A model generated the notes under the pieces. It was given only the letters and a program-made list of their open reading frames with translations, was not told the origin of the DNA and did not search any database. Below, piece by piece: positions 12,881-19,840 of a stretch of 39,931 nucleotides of DNA (positions within the stretch are counted from its first letter, which is position 1; the number at the start of each line of letters is the position of its first letter). The DNA is from an uncultured Sphingomonadales bacterium (lineage in GTDB: Bacteria > Pseudomonadota > Alphaproteobacteria > Sphingomonadales > Sphingomonadaceae). The translations under genes were made by a program, and so were the position numbers. Location of the stretch: NCBI GenBank assembly GCA_903848655.1, contig CAINGT010000140.1:1-39931 (forward strand). Direction: 5' to 3'.

Positions 12881-13810
12881 ATGGCGCGCAGCTATGCCGT
12901 GCTGGCGGATTCGACCGACCTGCTGGCGGCGGCCTTTGCCACGGAGGGCGCGGATGACGCGCTGATCGCGCACGTTTCCGGCCCCGGCGATGATGCGGCG
13001 ATGATCGCGCGGATCGCGGGCTATCGTATGGTAGTGGTCAACGAAAGCCGGATTAGCGCCGAAGTGATCGCCGCCAGCCCGGCGCTGGAACAATTGCTGT
13101 TCCTCGGCACCGGTGCGGCCAATTTCATCGACCTGAAGGCCGCGGCGGCGCGCGGCATTCCGGTGCACACGATCAAGGGCTATGGCGATCGCGCGGTCGC
13201 CGAACATACGCTGGCGCTGCTGCTGGCGGTGTTTCGCGATATTGCCGCGCAAGACGCCAGCATCCGCGCCGGGGGCTGGGCGGGCGCGCCACTGGGCGAA
13301 CTGCTGGGCAAGACCATCGGGCTGATCGGCATGGGTGCCATCGGCGCCGAAGTCGCGCGGCTGGCGCTGGCGCTGGGGCTGACCGTGCAGGCGTGGGCGC
13401 GATCACCCGTGGCGATGGCCGGGGTGGACTATGTCGATCTCGACAGGCTGCTAGCGACATCGGACATTGTTTCCCCGCATCTCGCTTATACCACCGAAAC
13501 CGCCGGGTTCCTCAATGCCGCGCGGTTGCGCCGGATGAAGCGCGGCGCGGTGTTCATCAACACCGCGCGCGCCGAACTGACCGACGAGGCCGAACTGCTG
13601 GCGATGCTCGCCGATGGTCACCTCGCCGGGGCCGGGCTCGATGTTTACAGCGCCGAACCGCTTCCCGCCGACCACCCCATGCGCCGTGCCCCGCGCACCG
13701 TGCTGACCGCGCACACCGGCTGGCAAAGCCCCGAAGCCGTCGCCCGGCTGATCGGCACTGCCGTCACCATCCTGCGCCGCGAAGCCATTACGGGCGCGCA
13801 ACGCTCTTAA
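12881..13810 (+). CDS. D-2-hydroxyacid dehydrogenase family protein
   Basis: The 309-residue protein belongs to the D-isomer-specific 2-hydroxyacid dehydrogenases, NAD(P)-dependent cytoplasmic enzymes that reduce 2-keto acids. It has the Rossmann motif GMGAIG (150-155) and the catalytic set: Arg in FINTARAELTD, Glu in DVYSAEPLP, and His in LTAHTGWQSPE. The usual Gly after the catalytic Arg is Ala and the usual TPH is TAH, so it is not a textbook member. Its ATG lies one base after the atpC stop, with no room for an independent promoter, so it is probably expressed with ATP synthase. Substrate unknown (phosphoglycerate, glyoxylate or another keto acid are possible). Confidence 0.87.
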   Translation: MARSYAVLADSTDLLAAAFATEGADDALIAHVSGPGDDAAMIARIAGYRMVVVNESRISAEVIAASPALEQLLFLGTGAANFIDLKAAAARGIPVHTIKGYGDRAVAEHTLALLLAVFRDIAAQDASIRAGGWAGAPLGELLGKTIGLIGMGAIGAEVARLALALGLTVQAWARSPVAMAGVDYVDLDRLLATSDIVSPHLAYTTETAGFLNAARLRRMKRGAVFINTARAELTDEAELLAMLADGHLAGAGLDVYSAEPLPADHPMRRAPRTVLTAHTGWQSPEAVARLIGTAVTILRREAITGAQRS

Positions 13811-13951
13811 AGCGTGATGCGAGCCGCAGGCCACCGAAGGTAAAAAGTGGGAACCGGTTTTTACCTTCGCTGGCCTGCGGCTCGCAATAAATCACGCGAA
13901 AACAAAGACTCTATAGCGGAATGCGATTCAATCTAATCGCATTCCGCTATA
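13811..13951. repeat. Double-hairpin repeat, copy A, between convergent genes
   Basis: Hairpin 1 has 28-base arms (13819-13846 and 13858-13885, 27 of 28 paired) around the 11-base loop GTGGGAACCGG, enclosed by GCGTGAT (13812-13818) and ATCACGC (13891-13897). A linker CGAAAACAAAGACT follows. Hairpin 2 has perfect 17-base arms (13912-13928 and 13935-13951). It starts right after the stop of the dehydrogenase gene and ends 15 bases before the modC stop, so a bidirectional terminator is plausible. Confidence 0.85.
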
Positions 13952-13966
13952 GAACACGCAGCGATT

Positions 13967-14590
13967 TTATCCGATCGGCACAATCGTCTTGGCCAGCCGC
14001 TCGACTTCTTCGCGGTCATGGCTGACGTACAGGATCGGCAGCTTCAGATCATCGCGGATGCGTTCGATAACTTCAATGATTTCAGTACGCCGCGCGCGAT
14101 CGAGCGACGCCAGCGGTTCGTCCATCAGCAGAAAGCGCGGCGCAGACAGCAGTGCGCGGCCAATGGCAACGCGCTGGGCTTCACCGCCCGACAGCGTGCG
14201 AGGCCAGCGGTCCAGCAGGGGACCGATGCCGAGAAAGCGGGTGGCCTCTGCCAGATCCATCCAGCGGTCGGCAGGGGCAGCCAGATTCCAGCCATAGGTC
14301 AGATTATCGCGCACGCGCATGTGCGGAAACAGGCGGCCATCCTGAAACACATACCCCGCCCGGCGGTGCCGCGCAGGCAGCGCGATCCGCGCGCGCGCAT
14401 CGAACAGCACCCTGCCCCCCACCGCAATCCGGCCCGCATCGGGGCGAAGCAGTCCTGCCACCATGTTCAGCACCGATGTCTTGCCCGCGCCCGACGGGCC
14501 GAACAGCGCGGTCAGCCCGGCATCGCTGGCAAATTCGGCGGTGATCGTGCGGTCCCCGCGCTGGCACTCCACGGTCACGTCAAACGCCAT
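13967..14590 (-). CDS. modC: Molybdate ABC transporter ATP-binding protein, short form
   Basis: The ATPase of the molybdate importer acts on the cytoplasmic face of the ModB channel. The 207-residue product has Walker A GPSGAGKT, the Q-loop (YVFQDGRLF), the ABC signature LSGGEAQR, Walker B FLLMDEP and the H-loop (YVSHDREE). It ends right after the ATPase core, so it lacks the C-terminal TOBE/Mop molybdate-binding domain of the E. coli protein (about 350 residues). The frame also allows GTG 14596; I prefer ATG 14590. It overlaps modB by 11 bases. Assignment rests on the ATPase plus its modA/modB neighbours. Confidence 0.92.
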   Translation of the reverse strand: MAFDVTVECQRGDRTITAEFASDAGLTALFGPSGAGKTSVLNMVAGLLRPDAGRIAVGGRVLFDARARIALPARHRRAGYVFQDGRLFPHMRVRDNLTYGWNLAAPADRWMDLAEATRFLGIGPLLDRWPRTLSGGEAQRVAIGRALLSAPRFLLMDEPLASLDRARRTEIIEVIERIRDDLKLPILYVSHDREEVERLAKTIVPIG

Positions 14591-15290
14591 GACCACCCCC
14601 GCCCCGCCCGGTGCGGCGCGCCAGCAATTCCGAAGTTATCAGCGCCGCCAGCGACAATGCCACCGCCATCAGCGCCAGCCGGGTGACCGCGGCTTCGTTG
14701 TCGGGCAGTTGAAGCGCGCCATAGATCGCAATCGGCAGCGTGCGCGTTTCGCCCGGAATGTCCGACACGAACGTAATCGTCGCGCCGAATTCGCCCAGCG
14801 ATCGGGCAAACCCCAGAACGACCCCCGCCAGAATTCCGGGAAAGGCCAGCGGCACCGTAATCGTGGCAAAAACCCGCGCGGGAGAGGCGCCAAATGTCGT
14901 CGCCGCCTGTTCAAGCCGACGGTCCACCGCCTCAATCGACAGGCGCATGGCGCGAACCATCAGCGGCAAGGCCATTACCGCCGCCGCCAGCGCTGCGCCG
15001 GTCCAGCGGAACATGAACGTTATGCCGAGCACGTGGGCAAACCAGCGCCCGGCAGGCCCATTGCTGCCAAACGCCAGCAAGAGCAGCCATCCGGTCACGA
15101 CCGGGGGCAGGACCAGCGGCAAATGGACGAGCGCATCAAGCACGATCCGCCCCGGAAAGCGCCCCCGCGCCAAGAGCCAGGCCAGTACAAACGCAACCGG
15201 CAGGCAGGCCAATACCGCGACCCCGCTGACTTTCAGCGACAGCGCGATGATTTCCCATTCGTCTGCCGTCAGGGTGAAAAAGCTGGTCAT
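14580..15290 (-). CDS. modB: Molybdate ABC transporter permease
   Basis: Inner-membrane channel subunit of 236 residues with about five transmembrane segments. It has the permease-ATPase coupling (EAA) loop around ARSLGEFGATITFVSDIPG, which is characteristic of ModB. I start at ATG 15290 (MTSFFTLTADEWEIIALSLKV); the extension to 15320 reads into the modA end. Its ATG is one base after the modA TAG, and its end overlaps modC, so modABC is one translationally linked operon. Confidence 0.95.
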   Translation of the reverse strand: MTSFFTLTADEWEIIALSLKVSGVAVLACLPVAFVLAWLLARGRFPGRIVLDALVHLPLVLPPVVTGWLLLLAFGSNGPAGRWFAHVLGITFMFRWTGAALAAAVMALPLMVRAMRLSIEAVDRRLEQAATTFGASPARVFATITVPLAFPGILAGVVLGFARSLGEFGATITFVSDIPGETRTLPIAIYGALQLPDNEAAVTRLALMAVALSLAALITSELLARRTGRGGGGHGV

Positions 15291-15291
15291 T

Positions 15292-16059
15292 CTAACGCGT
15301 GCCAAACCCGTGCCGGGCAAAAATCGCCTTGCCCTCGCGCGAGATCAGAAAACGGCGGAATGCTGACGCGTCAGGATTGGTCGAGCCACGCAGCATGGCA
15401 AGCGGATACGTGATCGGCGGATGGCTGCCCCCGGGGAACGTGGCCAGCACCCGGACCCGGTTCGACGCCCGCGCATCGGTTGCATAAACAATGCCGAGCG
15501 GGGCTTCGCCACGTTCGACCAGCACCAGCGCCGTGCGGACATTGTCTGATCGTGCCAGCCGGGGTGCGACCGACGGCCAGACGCCAAAGTGGATCAGCGC
15601 CGCTTTGGCATAGCGTCCGGCGGGTACGCTGTCGGGGTCGGCCATCGCCAGCCGCGCGTTGCCGAGCGCGCGGGCGAGCGGAAAACCGCGACCAATCGAC
15701 AGGCGCAGCGTGCTGCCGACCGGCGCGATCAGGACTAGCTGGTTGGACAAAAACGCCACCCGGCTGTCGGGCCGGATCAGTCCTTTGCCCGCCACATGGT
15801 CCATCCATTCCTCATCCGCCGGAATGAACAGATCGGCCGGCGCGCCAGCTTCGACTTGACGGGCCAGCGCGGATGATCCGGCAAAGGCAATCACCGGGCG
15901 GGCGTGACGCTGCGAACCCCAGACATCGGCAGCTTCGGTCAGCGCCTCGCGCAAGCTGGCAGCGGCCAGAACCAGCGGCCCGCGCTGCTGCGCGTGAACC
16001 GGCATCGCGGTGCAACCGGAAACCAGCAACACGACGGTAACGATGCGAAGCAGTGACAC
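15292..16059 (-). CDS. modA: Molybdate-binding periplasmic protein
   Basis: The 255-residue solute-binding protein captures molybdate (possibly tungstate) for ModBC. The mature part opens with the typical LVLAAASLREALTEAA and contains FAGSSALARQVEAGAPADLF, which forms the anion pocket. The leader (LLVSGCTAMPVHAQQ) could be read as a lipoprotein signal (VSGC) or as an ordinary signal cut after HAQ. The start is GTG 16059 with no good ribosome site. An inverted-repeat element ends only 22 bases upstream, so the native leader may have been displaced. No ModE site or ModE gene is seen. Confidence 0.93.
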   Translation of the reverse strand: MSLLRIVTVVLLVSGCTAMPVHAQQRGPLVLAAASLREALTEAADVWGSQRHARPVIAFAGSSALARQVEAGAPADLFIPADEEWMDHVAGKGLIRPDSRVAFLSNQLVLIAPVGSTLRLSIGRGFPLARALGNARLAMADPDSVPAGRYAKAALIHFGVWPSVAPRLARSDNVRTALVLVERGEAPLGIVYATDARASNRVRVLATFPGGSHPPITYPLAMLRGSTNPDASAFRRFLISREGKAIFARHGFGTR

Positions 16060-16080
16060 GAGCCAATATCCGGATGAAGT

Positions 16081-16382
16081 TAGGGTCTTTCCGACCTAGA
16101 TTGAGGCACCGTGATTGCCTTCAGAAGCCCCGAGACGAGGAGCAGCGCGAAGGTCAGGCGGGGCGCCCGGACGAGCGGTGGGACGCTGTCGCGGGGCTTC
16201 TGAAGGCAACCCCTTCGGGGCGGGCCGCTTTTGGCCCATTGCGGCGTCGATCGGTCTTGAAATATTGACATATTCCTGCGCCCTCACTCCGGACAAGGAA
16301 CGCTTTTGCGTTCCGCAAAACTGGCGCACTGGGCCAAAATCGGCTCCGTCACGGTGCCTCAATCTAGGTCGGAAAGACCCTA
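16081..16382. mobile_element. MITE-like nested inverted-repeat element
   Basis: Perfect 34-base inverted ends (16081-16114 and 16349-16382) start with TAGGGTCTTTCC and close with its complement. If TA is a duplicated target, the element proper is 16083-16380 with 32-base ends. Inside are two more stems: 16115-16132 with 16192-16209 (18 of 18) and 16224-16243 with 16325-16344 (18 of 20). The second encloses a small hairpin GGAACGC-TTTT-GCGTTCC (16297-16314). The whole folds as a three-way junction. No transposase is encoded; small frames through it are Arg/Pro-rich noise. It occupies most of the 480-base gap between modA and the flavoprotein gene. The remainder, 16383-16539, holds nothing I recognise. 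Confidence 0.8.
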
Positions 16383-16539
16383 GCCCTGCATGGCCGGGCC
16401 CAATCGCATCACGCGCTGTGTTGCCGCGTATATAGTGCCAATCCGTAGCGGCCAACCTGAAACTCGGGCATTCCGCTACAGGCTGAAACGCACAGCAGAT
16501 CGTATCACGCGAGTCTTATGCCATTCCTGTCCGCTTGGG

Positions 16540-17877
16540 TCATGCGCGATTGTCCGGGCCGGGGTGGCCATGGCGGGTTTCCAGCGCGATGCCGATCTGC
16601 GCCAGCCAGTCGCGCGGGATTGTGCCGCCGGCGCAAATGATGACCGTGTCGTTGGGGATTGCCATGGGACCATCGGGCGTGGTGACCGTGACGCTGGCAG
16701 GCGCAATCGCGGTGGGGCGAGCGGCGGGCAGCACGCGCAACCCGCCGGTGCTGGCCAAAGCCCGCACAGCGGCGCGGTTGTCGGCGCTGGCGCGTGCCAG
16801 ATCGCGCGCGCGATGCACCAGAGTTACCGTGGTTCCGGCAACGCGCGCAACCGCGAGCGCGGCTTCGACGGCGCTGTCGCCGCTGCCGACCACCATGACC
16901 CGCTGTCCGGCATATTGGCCGGGATCGGTCAGGCGATAGACCACTTTGGCCAGGTCTTCGCCGGGGATGTTCAGCCGGCGCGGAGACCCGCCACGCCCCA
17001 GCGCCAGCACGATCCGGCGGGTGCGATACCGCGCCTGATCCGACACCACCACGAACCCGTCAGCGTCGCGCTCGATCCGGTCCACGCGTTCGCCGAACCG
17101 GGGGGCCAGCCCGGTCTGGTCGAGCACACCTTGCCAAAATGCCAGCAGGCCTTCCTTGCTGATCGTGCCAAGCTGCACCGGTCCGAACACCGGCAAGTGC
17201 GCCCGCGCAGTCATCACCAGCTTGCCGCGCGGATAATGCGCGATTGATCCGCCCAAGCTGGCCTGATCGAGCGCGACATGGCGCAACCCATGGCCCATCG
17301 CGCCAAGCGCGGCTGACAGCCCGGCCGGTCCGCAGCCGACGATTACCACATCGTAGCGGCCTTCGTCTGCCGGAGCGGGATCGGCGCGCAACGCGGCGGC
17401 GATATGGTCGATGGTCGCGCGCCCTTGATCGATGGCGTTCGCGATCAGCGCCTGCCCGCCCAATTCGCCCGCGACATAGACCCCGGCAACGCTGGTTTCA
17501 CCGCCCGGGCCGAGCACGGGCACGACAAGGCCCTGTGTGGTCGTGCCAAACACCAGACTGATGGCCTGTGTTGGACAGGCATCGCGGCAGACCCCGTGGC
17601 CAACGCAGGCCCACGGCGCGATCAGCGTGGCGGTGCGCCCGATCAGCCCGATGACATCAGCTTCGGGGCAGGCGCGCACACAAGCGCCGCAGCCGATGCA
17701 GCGCGCGGGGTCGATACGCGGATGCAGCGCCGGCGGTTCGGCCAGCCCGGCGGCGCGGTTGCGCGCCAGCGTGGCGCGGTTGCGGCGGCTGCGCGCGCCG
17801 TGGTGCCAGGCCCAGCCCAAGCTGGCGGTCAGCAGCGGCAGGACATAGACCGCGATCAGGATGGGGGTGGACTGCAT
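16540..17877 (-). CDS. Membrane-anchored ferredoxin-flavoprotein oxidoreductase (2[4Fe-4S], FAD, NAD(P))
   Basis: The 445-residue protein starts with a membrane anchor (residues 5-24). A two-cluster ferredoxin domain follows: Cys60, 63, 66 and 70 (CIGCGACVRACP), then Cys91, His94, Cys97 and Cys101 (CVGHGVCRDACP), with His in place of one Cys. A segment ETSVAGVYVAGELGGQALI (127-145) looks like the FAD-closing motif of thioredoxin reductases, yet it precedes the FAD Rossmann motif GCGPAG (181-186). The NAD(P) motif is GSGDSAVE (331-338). The CxxC of thioredoxin reductase is absent, so thiol chemistry is unlikely. The domains should face the cytoplasm. It is divergent (93 bases) from the cytochrome genes and probably exchanges electrons with them; direction and substrate are unknown. 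Start at ATG 17877. Confidence 0.8.
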   Translation of the reverse strand: MQSTPILIAVYVLPLLTASLGWAWHHGARSRRNRATLARNRAAGLAEPPALHPRIDPARCIGCGACVRACPEADVIGLIGRTATLIAPWACVGHGVCRDACPTQAISLVFGTTTQGLVVPVLGPGGETSVAGVYVAGELGGQALIANAIDQGRATIDHIAAALRADPAPADEGRYDVVIVGCGPAGLSAALGAMGHGLRHVALDQASLGGSIAHYPRGKLVMTARAHLPVFGPVQLGTISKEGLLAFWQGVLDQTGLAPRFGERVDRIERDADGFVVVSDQARYRTRRIVLALGRGGSPRRLNIPGEDLAKVVYRLTDPGQYAGQRVMVVGSGDSAVEAALAVARVAGTTVTLVHRARDLARASADNRAAVRALASTGGLRVLPAARPTAIAPASVTVTTPDGPMAIPNDTVIICAGGTIPRDWLAQIGIALETRHGHPGPDNRA

Positions 17878-17970
17878 CGGGATTGCGCCGACATCACGAT
17901 AAAAGCGCGCCGAATTCCACACATTTCTGGCATCACTTTGGCGATGCAGCGTCTCCGCGCGATTCGGCCC

Positions 17971-18471
17971 ATGGCCAATACCACGCCCAAGCCATGGGCC
18001 GATGCGGCAATTGGGGTGGTCGCGCTGGCGTTGCTGGCATGGGGCTGGCACGGGCGCGCCGATCCGGCGCTCGATCCGCATGGCTGGCCGGGTTACCTGC
18101 TCGGGCTGGGCGGGGCGCTGATGATGCTGCTGGTGCTGGCCTATTCGTTGCGCAAACGGGTGCAGCGCGGGCGCTGGTCGGTGGGCTGGTGGTACCACGC
18201 GCATGTGCTGCTGGGGCTGTTCGGCCCGGTGGCGGTGCTGGTCCATGCGCGGTTCGGCTGGCGGTCGATCAATGCCGGGTTTGCGCTGATTGCCATGCTG
18301 CTGGTCGTCGGCAGCGGGCTGATCGCGCGTTATGCGCTGCCTTGGGCGCACCGCAGCGCGCACGCTTGGGCACGGTCGCTGACGGGGATGTGGCATTATT
18401 TGCATGTCCCGCTGTTTATCGTGCTGGGGCTGGCGGTGCTGGTCCATGTCTTCATGGCCCATGCCTACTGA
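17971..18471 (+). CDS. Small membrane b-type cytochrome
   Basis: A 166-residue integral membrane protein with about five hydrophobic segments (12-27, 40-60, 76-95, 100-123, 143-164). Histidines cluster in the third (His76, 78, 92) and fifth (His142, 145, 159, 164), the pattern expected for one or two heme b groups between helices. I cannot name a family; cytochrome b561-like and ferric-reductase-like folds are the closest ideas. The stop overlaps the start of the 15-heme cytochrome by one base (TGATG), so the two are co-translated. It is the natural link between the cytoplasmic flavoprotein and the periplasmic cytochrome. Alternative start ATG 17944 would add nine residues. Confidence 0.7.
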   Translation: MANTTPKPWADAAIGVVALALLAWGWHGRADPALDPHGWPGYLLGLGGALMMLLVLAYSLRKRVQRGRWSVGWWYHAHVLLGLFGPVAVLVHARFGWRSINAGFALIAMLLVVGSGLIARYALPWAHRSAHAWARSLTGMWHYLHVPLFIVLGLAVLVHVFMAHAY

Positions 18472-19688
18472 TGGCACGGTGGTGCGCCCTGATCGTGGCG
18501 CTGGTGCTGTGTGCGGCATTCGGCAGCGGGCGCGCCGAAACCGTGATCGAGCGGCTGGTCAGCCCCGGCCCGTTGTCGCGCGCGCACCACGCGCTGGAAA
18601 CACGCTGCACCGCCTGTCATGTGCAATTTCAGCGGAGCGCGCAGCCGGACCGTTGCCTGTCGTGCCACACCGGCATCGCGCGTGATATCGCCACGCACCG
18701 CCGCTGGCACGGGCTGGTGGCCGAAGCGCGCCCGCGCCCGTGCAGCACGTGCCATGCCGAACACCGTGGCCGTGATGCCAAGCTGGCGGTGCTGGACCGC
18801 TCCCGCTTTCACCACGACACGCAAACAGCATATCGCCTGACCGGGGGCCACGCGCGGGTGCAGTGCGCGGCGTGCCACATTGGCATGGTGCGGTTTCGCG
18901 AAACGCCGCAAGCCTGCGCTGCGTGCCATGCGCGCGCCGATGTCCATCGCGGGCGGCTGGGGCCGCAATGCCAGTCGTGCCACACCACCGCGCGCTGGCG
19001 CGACGTGCTGCCATTCGATCATGATCGCACGCGCTATCCGCTGACCGGGGCGCATGTCACCACCGCGTGCACGGGCTGCCATGTCGCCCAGCAATGGCGC
19101 GGTGTGGCCTCGACTTGCGTGGCGTGCCATGCCAAAGCCGATGTGCATCAAGGGGCAGATGGTCCGCACTGCGCGCAATGCCACGGCACGCAAGTCTGGC
19201 GCACGATCCGCTTTGACCACGACCGCGTAGCGGCCTTCGCCTTGCGTGGGGCGCATCGCCCGCTGCCCTGCAAGGCCTGCCACGCACGCGCCGAACCACC
19301 CAAACGCGCGCCAGTGGCCTGCAATGGCTGTCACGCGCGCGATGATGTGCATCGCGGCGCCGATGGCCCCAAATGCGCCGATTGCCACAGCCAGATCACA
19401 TGGAAAGTGGCGAAATTCGATCACGCGCAGACCCGGTTTCCGCTGATCGGGGCGCATCAGCGGGTAACGTGCGTTGCCTGCCACCCGCAATCGGTCAACA
19501 CGGTCAAACCTGCCAGCCGCTGCATCGATTGCCACCGCAAGGATGATGTCCATCGCGGTGCGCTGGGCGAAGTGTGCGAACGCTGCCACAAACAGACCAG
19601 CTTTGTCATCCCCTGTCTGCCGCGCGTGATGCCGCCAGCCCGCGCCACCCCGCCGCGCGATTTCCCCCGCTCCGGCTTGCGGAATTAA
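18471..19688 (+). CDS. Periplasmic 15-heme c-type cytochrome
   Basis: The 405-residue product has a signal peptide (1-22, ending SGRA) and 15 CxxCH heme motifs. After the first heme the protein is modular. Each unit of about 67 residues has three hemes in the pattern CxxCH-(A/D)DVH(R/Q)G-CxxCH-W-FDH-PL-GAH-CxxCH. Four such modules are recognisable (hemes 2-4, 5-7, 8-10, 11-13), the first less regular. The fifth keeps only hemes 14-15 and then breaks into an unrelated tail (SFVIPCLPRVMPPARATPP). It should act as a periplasmic electron wire or store, fed by the overlapping cytochrome b gene. No outer-membrane porin or lipoprotein partner is nearby. The gene ends about seven bases before a double-hairpin repeat. 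Confidence 0.88.
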   Translation: MARWCALIVALVLCAAFGSGRAETVIERLVSPGPLSRAHHALETRCTACHVQFQRSAQPDRCLSCHTGIARDIATHRRWHGLVAEARPRPCSTCHAEHRGRDAKLAVLDRSRFHHDTQTAYRLTGGHARVQCAACHIGMVRFRETPQACAACHARADVHRGRLGPQCQSCHTTARWRDVLPFDHDRTRYPLTGAHVTTACTGCHVAQQWRGVASTCVACHAKADVHQGADGPHCAQCHGTQVWRTIRFDHDRVAAFALRGAHRPLPCKACHARAEPPKRAPVACNGCHARDDVHRGADGPKCADCHSQITWKVAKFDHAQTRFPLIGAHQRVTCVACHPQSVNTVKPASRCIDCHRKDDVHRGALGEVCERCHKQTSFVIPCLPRVMPPARATPPRDFPRSGLRN

Positions 19689-19694
19689 GGCGTT

Positions 19695-19840
19695 AGAGCA
19701 TGATGCGAGCCGCAGGCCACCGAAGGTAAAAAGTGGGCACCGGTTTTTACCTTCGGTGGCCTGCGGCTCGCAAAAAATCATGCGAAAACAAAGACTCCTA
19801 GAGCATGATGCGATTCTTTCTTATCGCATCACGCTCTAGG
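19695..19840. repeat. Double-hairpin repeat, copy B, between convergent genes
   Basis: Hairpin 1 has perfect 28-base arms (19705-19732 and 19744-19771) and loop GTGGGCACCGG, enclosed by GCATGAT (19698-19704) and ATCATGC (19777-19783). Compared with copy A, both sides of this outer stem have changed together. The linker CGAAAACAAAGACT is conserved. Hairpin 2 (19798-19814 with 19823-19839) pairs 16 of 17. Its outer CTAG supplies the stop codon of the minus-strand glycosyltransferase gene. Confidence 0.85.

Noticed and set aside
16265..16293. TTGACA inside the element as a promoter for neighbouring genes
   Set aside because: No acceptable -10 sequence lies 16-18 bases downstream, and the orientation points away from modA.
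16080..16455. Small frames within the nested inverted-repeat element
   Set aside because: No transposase motif; composition follows the repeats. Similar peptides are often annotated only because the repeat is abundant.
19575..19688. A frameshift hiding further heme motifs at the end of the 15-heme cytochrome
   Set aside because: I read the other plus-strand frames downstream and found no FDH or CxxCH continuation, so truncation fits better than frameshift.
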